In this document: one piece after another, positions 18,636 through 28,868 of the stretch
Numbering within the stretch: position 1 is the first letter of the stretch
How the letters are laid out: the number at the start of each line of letters is the position of its first letter
Origin: Opitutaceae bacterium
GTDB lineage: Bacteria > Verrucomicrobiota > Verrucomicrobiia > Opitutales > Opitutaceae
DNA length: 42,931 bases
Assembly: GCA_027482505.1 (NCBI GenBank)
Contig: JAIXVY010000194.1
Coordinates: 1 to 42,931, forward strand
Direction: 5' to 3'
Position numbers and translations under genes: made by a program
Notes under the pieces: generated by a model
The model's database searches: none
What the model saw: the letters and a program-made list of their open reading frames with translations, nothing else
What the model was told of the DNA's origin: nothing

Positions 18636-18932
18636 TTAGCCGCCTCCGCCGCGCAACTTGTCTAGCATTTCGCGCTCGAAGACCTCGTAGACTAGCGCGC
18701 GGCGGTTCATGTAGACGCACTCGATCACCTTGCCCGGGTGGTAGCGGAAAATGATCCGGTAGGGGCCGACGCGCAGGCGATGGAAGCCATCCAGTTCTTC
18801 GCCGAGTGCCTTGATCTCCCCTTGCTCATTTTTGAGCCGTCCCAGCGCTTGTTTCGTCGCGCGTCGATGAGCCATCCCAATAATGGCGAGATAGTCCTTA
18901 ACCTGCTGTTCGACGCGAACGGTGTAACTCAT
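18636..18932 (-). CDS. RelE/ParE-family toxin
   Basis: MSYTVRVEQQVKDYLAIIGMAHRRATKQALGRLKNEQGEIKALGEELDGFHRLRVGPYRIIFRYHPGKVIECVYMNRRALVYE; paired with Phd-like antitoxin. Confidence 0.8.
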   Translation of the reverse strand: MSYTVRVEQQVKDYLAIIGMAHRRATKQALGRLKNEQGEIKALGEELDGFHRLRVGPYRIIFRYHPGKVIECVYMNRRALVYEVFEREMLDKLRGGGG

Positions 18933-18968
18933 GTGTTTTGAGCCTACGCGGAATCTTGAGCGAGCAGA

Positions 18969-19217
18969 TCAGTCCGGAATCTCGTCCAAGTCATAGTAAG
19001 TGCCCTTGCCGTCGCGCGCGTCCCGGATCGCCTGCATCGCTTTTGGGTCCGCCAGTATTTCCATCGTCTCCAGCAGCCCGCTGAGCTGCTCCGCACCGAG
19101 CACATAGGCCACGGTTTTATCGTGCCGTGTAATCGTTGCCATCCGCCCGCTTTCTGCCGTTCGCACGAGCTGAGCCATACTCTTTTGGGCCTCTTTTACA
19201 CTGTATACCGTTTTCAT
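18969..19217 (-). CDS. Phd/YefM-family antitoxin
   Basis: MKTVYSVKEAQKSMAQLVRTAESGRMATITRHDKTVAYVLGAEQLSGLLETMEILADPKAMQAIRDARDGKGTYYDLDEIPD; C-terminal part of ORF 18969..20120. An in-frame ATG 12 nt upstream (MPFPMKTV) is an alternative start. Confidence 0.8.
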   Translation of the reverse strand: MKTVYSVKEAQKSMAQLVRTAESGRMATITRHDKTVAYVLGAEQLSGLLETMEILADPKAMQAIRDARDGKGTYYDLDEIPD

Positions 19218-19238
19218 GGGAAAAGGCATACTTTTCCC
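19218..19238. promoter_or_regulatory. Perfect palindrome at the TA antitoxin start, candidate operator
   Basis: GGGAAAAG gcata CTTTTCCC; 8-bp perfect arms immediately upstream of ATG 19217. Confidence 0.55.
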
Positions 19239-19276
19239 GTGAACCCAAGGCAAGGCCGCGATCACCCGTTTGCCGG

Positions 19277-20437
19277 CTATGCCGGCCGCCAAGCTTCCAT
19301 CAGCTTCCAGACGAATCCGCTGCGGAGGTTCTCCGCCATCAGCAACGTGATGCCCTGATCGATGCCGATCACGTCGCTGCCCACCCATCCCGTGTGCGGG
19401 TTGAAGGCGTCGGCGAAGCCGTAGGGGCCGTAGATTTTTTCGCCCCAGCGCGCGTGCATCTCGCGCAGCGCCGCCGTGCAATCCGCCGGCGTGAAGGGCA
19501 GCGAGCCCGCCGCCGCGCAGGGCACCACCGTGCCGTCGATGCGCGGATCGACCTCGCCGGGCCTGATCGGCGGGCCCCCCCAGTCGAGATAGCCCGCCGC
19601 TCCGTCGGAGGACGTTAGGCCCCACACGTTTTCGCCGTAGAAGGGGAAGCCCGCGGCGAGGTCCTTGCAGAATTGCTTTTGCGCGCGCGTGGCCGCGCAG
19701 GCTTGGGCGAAAAAATTCACGCCGCTCACCTCGTCCTTGTAGCCGCGCCAATCGAGCCAGGCCTGCGGAAACTGGTGCACGAAAAGCGGCGGGTGGTGCA
19801 GGAAACGCTCGCCCGCGTAGTCGACGAAGGGCGTCCGGCGCCACGCGCTCCAGGTCGCGACGGGCACGGGCTTGGTGGCGTCGTGACTCGCGAACCAAGT
19901 CATCGCGTAGTGCTCGGAAAACTGGTCCCAGCTCCAGGGCATTTTCCCGCCCTCGGGTTTCCAGCCGTGGCTGATGCGCCGCTCGGCGTCGAGCAGCCAG
20001 GGCCAGTCGACGCGCGCCTCGACGGCCTGGGCCAGCTCGGCGACCGCGCCGCCGAAATAGACGCCGGCCGAAAGCGCGCCGAAGAGCAGGAGCCCGGTGT
20101 CTATGCTCGAGGCCTCGCAATCCCAGCCGCGCTGGGCGGCGCGGGTGTCGAGGAAGTGGTAGAAAAAGCCGTGCTCATGGGCGGCGTCGCGCCAGAGGGT
20201 GCGCAGCACGCGCTCGGCGCAGGCGCGGCACTCGGCGCGCGATTCCCAGCCGCGCTCGGCGCCGATCACCAGCGCGGTCAGGCCGAAGCCGGTGGCGGCG
20301 ACGCTGGCCATATCGCCGGGCCTGGAGGCGTCGGCCTTGGCGCGGTCGGGGACGAGCCCGGTGTGCGGATGCGCGGTGTCGAAGAAGTAGCGAAAGGCGC
20401 GCCGCGAGAGGTCGTCGAGAAAAGCGTCGTCGGTCAT
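19277..20437 (-). CDS. Glycoamylase-like protein (PF10091 / GH144-like)
   Basis: FRYFFDTAHPHTGLVPDRAKAD...ASVAATGFGLTALVIGAERGW...HGFFYHFLD...SSIDTGLLLFGAL...AFNPHTGWVGSDVIGIDQGITLLMAENLRSGFVWKLM. Confidence 0.82.
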   Translation of the reverse strand: MTDDAFLDDLSRRAFRYFFDTAHPHTGLVPDRAKADASRPGDMASVAATGFGLTALVIGAERGWESRAECRACAERVLRTLWRDAAHEHGFFYHFLDTRAAQRGWDCEASSIDTGLLLFGALSAGVYFGGAVAELAQAVEARVDWPWLLDAERRISHGWKPEGGKMPWSWDQFSEHYAMTWFASHDATKPVPVATWSAWRRTPFVDYAGERFLHHPPLFVHQFPQAWLDWRGYKDEVSGVNFFAQACAATRAQKQFCKDLAAGFPFYGENVWGLTSSDGAAGYLDWGGPPIRPGEVDPRIDGTVVPCAAAGSLPFTPADCTAALREMHARWGEKIYGPYGFADAFNPHTGWVGSDVIGIDQGITLLMAENLRSGFVWKLMEAWRPA

Positions 20438-20454
20438 GGGGCTTAGAGGGATTT

Positions 20455-20527
20455 ACCGCAGATTTCGCAGATGAACGCAGATATAAAACCGGTTTGGTTA
20501 TCTGCGCACATCTGCGCCATCTGCGGT
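20455..20527. repeat. Inverted-repeat intergenic element with three ATCTGCG iterons per arm
   Basis: Left arm 20455-20483 ACCGCAGATTTCGCAGATGAACGCAGATA; right arm 20499-20527 TATCTGCGCACATCTGCGCCATCTGCGGT; 25/29 complementary, mismatches only between iterons. Confidence 0.9.
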
Positions 20528-20536
20528 TGAGATAAT

Positions 20537-23284
<2,748 letters not shown>

Positions 23285-23454
23285 TCAACGTGGCAGGCCT
23301 CGCGCCGCCCGACAACGGCGCAACTGCGGATTTTTCACCTCCATCGTGTCGGGCTCGCTCCCGTGAGCCATCCATGAAAACGCGCCCTCCTTCTCTGGCG
23401 CGTTGCCAAGAGGCGGCGAAGTCCATTGGATGGCTTTACCCCACCCCTTCCGCG

Positions 23455-26145
23455 ATGCGCGTCTATCTACTCGGTTTGTCCGCGACCGGCCTGCTGTGTC
23501 TCGCCCCGGCGGTTCGCGCCGCCTTGGATGCCAACTCCGACCAGATGAGCGACGTCTGGCAGGCGCGCTTTTCCGCGCAGACGCTCTCGGCCGCGGCCGA
23601 CACCGACGGCGACGGCTTCACCAATCTTCAGGAGAGCCTACTCGGCACCGATCCCCGCGACGCGGCCTCGCGCCTCGCCCCCGGCGTCACGGCGCGCGCC
23701 GGCGGCGGCGTGGAGCTGGCCTGGCCTTCCCAGCGCGACAAGCGCTACCAACTCGAATCCAGCGCCGATCTGGTCAACTGGTCCCCGGTGCGCGCCATCG
23801 TCGGCGACGGCTCCGCCCGTCGCGAGGGCGTGGACGCCGCCGGCCCGCGCACCTTCGTGCGTGTGCGCGCCGAGGACATCGACACCGACGGCGACGGCCT
23901 CGCCGACTGGGAGGAACGCGTGTCCGGCTTCGATCCCGCGCGCGTTTTCAGCGAGGGTCTGGGCAGCAATCCGACCACGCCCACGACCAGCAATCCGCGC
24001 ATCACCGACTTCGAGCGCGCGCGCACGCTGCTCTCCGCCACCACCCAGACCGTGACCGTCGCCGCGGCCGACCCCGCGATGGCGGAAAACTGGCCCGATC
24101 CCGGCGTGGTCGTGGTGCGGCGCAGCGGCAGGCTCGATCCGCTCACCGTCCAGCTCGCGCTCGGCGGCACCGCCACTTCCGGCGTCGACTTCGCCGCGCC
24201 CGCCTTCCTTTCCGTCACGATTCCCTTCGGCGCCGACGAGGCCTCTTTCTCGCTCACTCCGCTCGCCGATGCCGTCGCCGAGAACGAGGAGACCGTCACC
24301 GTCACCGCTTTGTCCGGTGCGGGCTACACCTTGGGCGCGGCGACATCCGCCACCCTGCGCATCGCCGACGCCTCGGACGGCCGGCCCTCGGAAAAAGCCG
24401 CCGCGCGGTTTCTCGCCCAGGCCGCCTTCGGCCCATCTCCCGCCGAGACCGCGCGGGTGCGCGACCTCGGGTTCGCCGGCTGGCTCGACGCCCAGTTCAC
24501 CCGGCCGGTCAACCTGCACCTGCCCATAGTCCAGGCTTGGCAGACCGAATTGGGCGGCGTCACGAACTCGCCCGTGGTGAGCAACGAGCACCGCATCGAG
24601 GCCTGGTGGCGCCAGGCCATGCGCTCCGATGCCAGCTCCGATCCGTTGCGCCAAAGGGCGGCCTTCGCCCTGAGCCAGATCTTTGTCATCTCCGACCGCA
24701 TGTCGTCCCTCAACGACGACCAGCGCGGCATGACGAGCTATCAGGACACTCTTCTCGCGAACGCCTTCGGCACCTACCGCGATCTGCTCGAGGCGGTGAC
24801 GCGCCACCCCTGGATGGGCCTTTACCTTAGCGCTCTGCGCAACCGGAAGGCCGATCCCGCGCTAAACCGCTTCCCCGACGAGAACTACGCCCGCGAGGTC
24901 ATGCAGCTTTTCTCGCTCGGGCTCTGGCTCCTCAACCCCGACGGCAGCCTCAAGCTCTCCAGCGGCTCCGACCTCGACCCCGAGGGCCTTGTCGTTCCCG
25001 CCGGCCAGCCCATCCCGACCTACGGCGAGGATCAGATCGGGGTGCTGGCGCGCGTTTTCACCGGCCTGAGCTACTCCGCCCGCTTCACCTCCTCGACGAA
25101 TCTGACCGAAATCCCGACCACGCGCTTCAGCGACAGTTTCAACATTCCCTGGCGTCTCATGCGCATGTGGGACTCCGAGCACGACTTGGCGGCCAAGACG
25201 CTCTTCATGCCCGGTCACGGCACGCTCAACCTGCCCGCCCGCGTCGCCAGCTCGCCCGACACCGGCGTCTCCGGCGACGCCGACCTGGATGCCGCGCTCG
25301 ATTTCCTCGCCGCGCATCCGAACGTCGGCCCCTTCATCGGTCGCCAGCTCATCCAGCGTCTCGTCACCTCCAATCCCACCCCCGCCTACGTCGCCCGCGT
25401 CTCGGCCGTTTTCGCCAACAACGGCGCCGGCGTGCGCGGCGATCTGCGCGCGGTGCTTCGCGCCGTCCTGCTCGACCCCGAGGCGCGCGACCCCGCCCGG
25501 GCGGCCGCGCCTGGACACGGCCTCGTGCGCGAGCCTTACACCCGCTACGTCGCCCTCGCCCGCGCCCTCGGCGCCGCGCCCGGCCCCGCCGGCGGCGGTC
25601 GCTACCGCGGCTTCGGCGGCGTGGACGCGGATTTTCTCCAGCGTCCGCTCAGCGCCCCGAGCGTGTTCAACTTCTACTCGCCCTTCCATCAGCCGCCCGG
25701 CCCCGCCGGCGACTCCGGCCTGGTCGCCCCCGAGCTCCAGATCGTCAACAGCGTGACCGCCATCACCGGTCCCAACCGCGTGTCCAGCGCGCTTTCCGTG
25801 ACCGGTTCCACCAGCCTCACCCGGTTCAACTCCACCAGCTATTCCGACGACGTCGCCACCACTGGCGTCGACGAGTCGGAATACAACACCCGCGCCGACG
25901 AGGCGACCTGGCTGCCCCTCGCCTACGGAGATCCCGATGCGCTCACGGCCGCGCTCGACCGCGCCCTTTGCGCCGGCTCGATGACGCCCGCCACCTTCCG
26001 TTCCGTCACGCGCGCCCTCCGCCGCCTCGACGATCCCTCCGCCTCCGGCCTTAGCGCCGCCACCGCCGAGCAGCGCGCCCGCACCCGCCTCCGTGTCGCC
26101 ATCCACCTGGTCGCCGTCTCCGCCGACGCCGCCGTGTTGAAGTAA
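23455..26145 (+). CDS. DUF1800 domain protein with N-terminal DxDGDG (TSP3-like) and Calx-beta-like region
   Basis: ADTDGDGFTNLQESLLGTDP; AARFLAQAAFGPSPAETARVRDLGFAGWLDAQFT; NRFPDENYAREVMQLFSLGLWLLNPDG; FIGRQLIQRLVTSNPTPAYVARV. Confidence 0.9.
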   Translation: MRVYLLGLSATGLLCLAPAVRAALDANSDQMSDVWQARFSAQTLSAAADTDGDGFTNLQESLLGTDPRDAASRLAPGVTARAGGGVELAWPSQRDKRYQLESSADLVNWSPVRAIVGDGSARREGVDAAGPRTFVRVRAEDIDTDGDGLADWEERVSGFDPARVFSEGLGSNPTTPTTSNPRITDFERARTLLSATTQTVTVAAADPAMAENWPDPGVVVVRRSGRLDPLTVQLALGGTATSGVDFAAPAFLSVTIPFGADEASFSLTPLADAVAENEETVTVTALSGAGYTLGAATSATLRIADASDGRPSEKAAARFLAQAAFGPSPAETARVRDLGFAGWLDAQFTRPVNLHLPIVQAWQTELGGVTNSPVVSNEHRIEAWWRQAMRSDASSDPLRQRAAFALSQIFVISDRMSSLNDDQRGMTSYQDTLLANAFGTYRDLLEAVTRHPWMGLYLSALRNRKADPALNRFPDENYAREVMQLFSLGLWLLNPDGSLKLSSGSDLDPEGLVVPAGQPIPTYGEDQIGVLARVFTGLSYSARFTSSTNLTEIPTTRFSDSFNIPWRLMRMWDSEHDLAAKTLFMPGHGTLNLPARVASSPDTGVSGDADLDAALDFLAAHPNVGPFIGRQLIQRLVTSNPTPAYVARVSAVFANNGAGVRGDLRAVLRAVLLDPEARDPARAAAPGHGLVREPYTRYVALARALGAAPGPAGGGRYRGFGGVDADFLQRPLSAPSVFNFYSPFHQPPGPAGDSGLVAPELQIVNSVTAITGPNRVSSALSVTGSTSLTRFNSTSYSDDVATTGVDESEYNTRADEATWLPLAYGDPDALTAALDRALCAGSMTPATFRSVTRALRRLDDPSASGLSAATAEQRARTRLRVAIHLVAVSADAAVLK

Positions 26146-26164
26146 ACCCAGCCCCGCCTCCGCC

Positions 26165-27712
26165 ATGTCCCGCTCCTTTTCCCGTCGCGAATTTATCGGC
26201 CAGGCCAGCTGCGCGGCCGTGGGCTCCCTCGGCCTGCTTTCCACCCTGCTCAACCTGCGCATGGCCAACTCCGCCGCCGCGCAGGGCCTGCCCTCCGGCG
26301 ACCCGAACGACTACCGCGCGCTCGTGTGCCTCTTTTTCGCCGGCGGCATGGATTCCTACAACCTGCTGCTTCCCGCGCCCGCCTCCGGCGCGCCCTACAA
26401 CACCTACGTGACCACGCGCGGCGGAATCTACGACGCCGTCGCCAACTCCGACGGCCTCGCCTTGCCCTCCTCTTCCGTGCTCCGCCTCGCCGCCCACGCC
26501 TCCGATCCCTTCGGCTACGGCGTCCACCCCCGCTGTGCCGACCACGCCGGCTCGTCCGGCATGGCCTCGCTCTACGGCCAGGGCAGCCTGGCCTTCGTCG
26601 CCAACGTCGGGACCCTCGCCGAGCGGATCACCAAGACCACCTACAACAACTCCACCGCCCGCCGTCCGCGCGGCCTCTATTCCCACTCCGACCAGGTGCA
26701 GCAGTGGCACACCTCCGCGGCCACCGAGGCGCGCACCATCGGCTGGGCCGGCCTCGCCGCCGACCTGCTCCACGCCGGCAACCAGGACGCGCGCGTCTCG
26801 ATGAACATCTCGCTCGCGGGCAACAACACCTGGCAGACCGGGCGCGCGGTGTTTAATTACAACATCTCCAGCACCGGCAGCTCCCTGCCCAGCGACTACG
26901 CCTCGCCCCTCGCCACCCCGGTGGTGGGCACGACCAGCCGCTCCGCCATCCGCACCGCGGCCATCGACAACCAGCTCCAGCAGGAATACCAGAACCTGCT
27001 CGATCGCACCTTCGCGCAAAATTTCCGCGATTCGATCGACGCCAGCGCGGCGTTCAAGGACGCCTTCGACGCCTCCACGCTCGCGACCCTTTTCCCCGGC
27101 GATCCCGGCTACGTGCCGCCCGCGCCCTACACCGCCCCGGTCTCCACCTCCAGCCGCGGCAACGATCCCGCCGTCTCGCTCGGCCAGCAGTTTAAGGCCG
27201 TGCTCCGCACCATCAAGGTCCGCCAGGATCTCGGCCTGCGCCGCCAGACTTTCTTCCTCAACTACGGCGGCTGGGACCACCACGACGAGGTGATCGCCAG
27301 CATGGATCGCATGGTCGACGTCGTGAACCGCTGCCTCGCCGCCTATTGGCAGGGCCTCGGCGAGCTCGGCCTGCGCGAAAAGGTCACGCTCTACAGCGCG
27401 TCCGACTTCGCGCGCACCCTTACTTCCAACGGCGCCGGCTCCGACCACGCCTGGGGCGGCAACGCCTTCGTGCTGGGCGGCGCGGTCAACGGCGGCCGCG
27501 TCTACGGCTCCTATCCCGACCTCGCGCTCAACGGCCCCGCCGTCGTCACCTCGCGCGGCGTCACCCTGCCCGCCGTGTCGGTCGACGAATACTTCGCCGA
27601 GCTCGCGCTCTGGCTGGGCGTGTCGCCCGGCCAGCTCGACAGCGTGCTGCCGCGTATCCGAAATTTCTATACGCCGGGCGCGACCGGTCCGCTCGGCCTC
27701 ATGCGCGCCTGA
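26165..27712 (+). CDS. DUF1501 domain protein with Tat-like signal
   Basis: SRREFIGQASCAAVGSLGLLSTLLNL; RALVCLFFAGGMDSYNLLLP; FFLNYGGWDHHDEV; ASDFARTLTSNGAGSDHAWGGNAFVLGGAVNGGRVYGSYPDL. Confidence 0.92.
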   Translation: MSRSFSRREFIGQASCAAVGSLGLLSTLLNLRMANSAAAQGLPSGDPNDYRALVCLFFAGGMDSYNLLLPAPASGAPYNTYVTTRGGIYDAVANSDGLALPSSSVLRLAAHASDPFGYGVHPRCADHAGSSGMASLYGQGSLAFVANVGTLAERITKTTYNNSTARRPRGLYSHSDQVQQWHTSAATEARTIGWAGLAADLLHAGNQDARVSMNISLAGNNTWQTGRAVFNYNISSTGSSLPSDYASPLATPVVGTTSRSAIRTAAIDNQLQQEYQNLLDRTFAQNFRDSIDASAAFKDAFDASTLATLFPGDPGYVPPAPYTAPVSTSSRGNDPAVSLGQQFKAVLRTIKVRQDLGLRRQTFFLNYGGWDHHDEVIASMDRMVDVVNRCLAAYWQGLGELGLREKVTLYSASDFARTLTSNGAGSDHAWGGNAFVLGGAVNGGRVYGSYPDLALNGPAVVTSRGVTLPAVSVDEYFAELALWLGVSPGQLDSVLPRIRNFYTPGATGPLGLMRA

Positions 27713-27757
27713 GCGCCCCGGGCGAGCTCCGGTCTCCCGCTCCCCGCTTCGTCCCCG

Positions 27758-28327
27758 ATGCCCTCCGCCGCGTCGCGTCGTCCGCTGCTCGAGGCCTGCG
27801 CCTTCGCTGGCGCGCTCCTCGCGGTCGTCTTGCTTGTCGTCTGGTGGCGCGGCGGCGGCGCGCGGGCGCGGCCCGGGCCCGCCCCGACCGCTACGGGGGC
27901 GCCGCATGCCTTCGCGCCCGGAGATCCGCCGCGTTTGCTTTCTCCCCGGGCCGCAGACGCCTCGCGCCCGCCCCTGGCCTGGGAGCGACTGCTCGCGGCC
28001 GACGGTTCGCCGCGCGAGGACCTCGCGGCGCTGTCGGACCTGGTGAAAGGCTATTTGCAGGCCGGACTCGGCGACTCCGCCCGCTCCATCGGCTTCAACG
28101 AGGATCTCGCCGCGGCCCTGACCGACGCCGCGGCGCTGGGCGAAGCGGCCCTGCCGCCGGATCATCCTGCGCTGCGCGACGGACGCGTGATCGACCGCTG
28201 GGGCACGCCCTGGCAGTTGCACCCGGTGGCGTCCGGAGTGGTGGAGCTGCGCAGCGCAGGCCCGGACCGGCGGCTCTATACCGAGGATGACGTGACCGAC
28301 GCCACCGCTTCCGCGGCGGTCGACTAA
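27758..28327 (+). CDS. Hypothetical membrane-anchored protein with GspG-like C-terminal signature
   Basis: N-terminal TM ACAFAGALLAVVLLVVWW; C-terminal DRWGTPWQLHPVASGVVELRSAGPDRRLYTEDDV. Confidence 0.65.
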   Translation: MPSAASRRPLLEACAFAGALLAVVLLVVWWRGGGARARPGPAPTATGAPHAFAPGDPPRLLSPRAADASRPPLAWERLLAADGSPREDLAALSDLVKGYLQAGLGDSARSIGFNEDLAAALTDAAALGEAALPPDHPALRDGRVIDRWGTPWQLHPVASGVVELRSAGPDRRLYTEDDVTDATASAAVD

Positions 28328-28330
28328 ACG

Positions 28331-28356
28331 AAAAAACCACCGATTTCTCGGTGGTT
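28331..28356 (-). terminator. Minus-strand Rho-independent terminator, likely the ancestral tRNA-Pro terminator
   Basis: Minus-strand reading AACCACCGA gaaa TCGGTGGTT TTTT; perfect 9-bp stem followed by T-tract; next to the displaced tRNA 3' fragment. Confidence 0.75.
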
Positions 28357-28367
28357 AGAGGGGGTTA

Positions 28368-28393
28368 AAATGGTCGGGCTGGTGAGATTCGAA
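28368..28393. repeat. Left att copy of the integrated element (displaced tRNA-Pro 3' fragment)
   Basis: AAATGGTCGGGCTGGTGAGATTCGAA, identical to 32064-32089. Confidence 0.93.
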
Positions 28394-28450
28394 GCAACCG
28401 AATCACCTAAGCAAATCGCTGAGCGGCAGTTGCCTACACAGGCCCCCACC

Positions 28451-28672
28451 ATGCCGCATGCACAGAAGTCTGAATCCGCTGCCTCGTTACGTCAGCAACT
28501 GACAGAGGCAGACCACAAGCGCCGCGCGCTCCTCGTTGCGCTGTTTCTCCAGCATCCGGGCGACTCCCGGCAGATCATCGAAACGCTATTTCACGAAGCG
28601 GACCGGCTCACCTTGGACAAGGTCGAGCTTCTGCTTTCGGTGGATGTGCCGGACGGCTCTGCGCAGTCATGA
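28451..28672 (+). CDS. Small hypothetical protein / alternative integrase tail
   Basis: MPHAQKSESAASLRQQLTEADHKRRALLVALFLQHPGDSRQIIETLFHEADRLTLDKVELLLSVDVPDGSAQS; frame open from the att core (28370). Confidence 0.5.
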   Translation: MPHAQKSESAASLRQQLTEADHKRRALLVALFLQHPGDSRQIIETLFHEADRLTLDKVELLLSVDVPDGSAQS

Positions 28673-28727
28673 GAGGCGGCGCGGTCTGCAATGGCGGGAG
28701 CAATCCGCCCGGCGAGGATTGCGGAGC

Positions 28728-28806
28728 GCCTCCCCGTTTGAGGGGGAGGCCGGAGCTTCGCCGGGGGTTTGTCGGATTGCGGGAGGGGCTCCCCGAAGGC
28801 GGAGCC
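28728..28806. other. Hairpin-rich non-coding segment between small ORF and rep, candidate replication origin
   Basis: GCCTCCCC gtttgag GGGGAGGC (28728-28750) and GGCTCC ccgaaggc GGAGCC (28787-28806). Confidence 0.35.
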
Positions 28807-28868
28807 GTAGGGGCGGGGGGGAGAGGGCGACGAAGACGCCCCATCCGCGAAAGGAGGCCCGATCACCT

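Noticed and set aside
23290-23454. N-terminal extension of the DUF1800 ORF
   Set aside because: Signal peptide begins at ATG 23455; upstream residues lack secretion or domain features.
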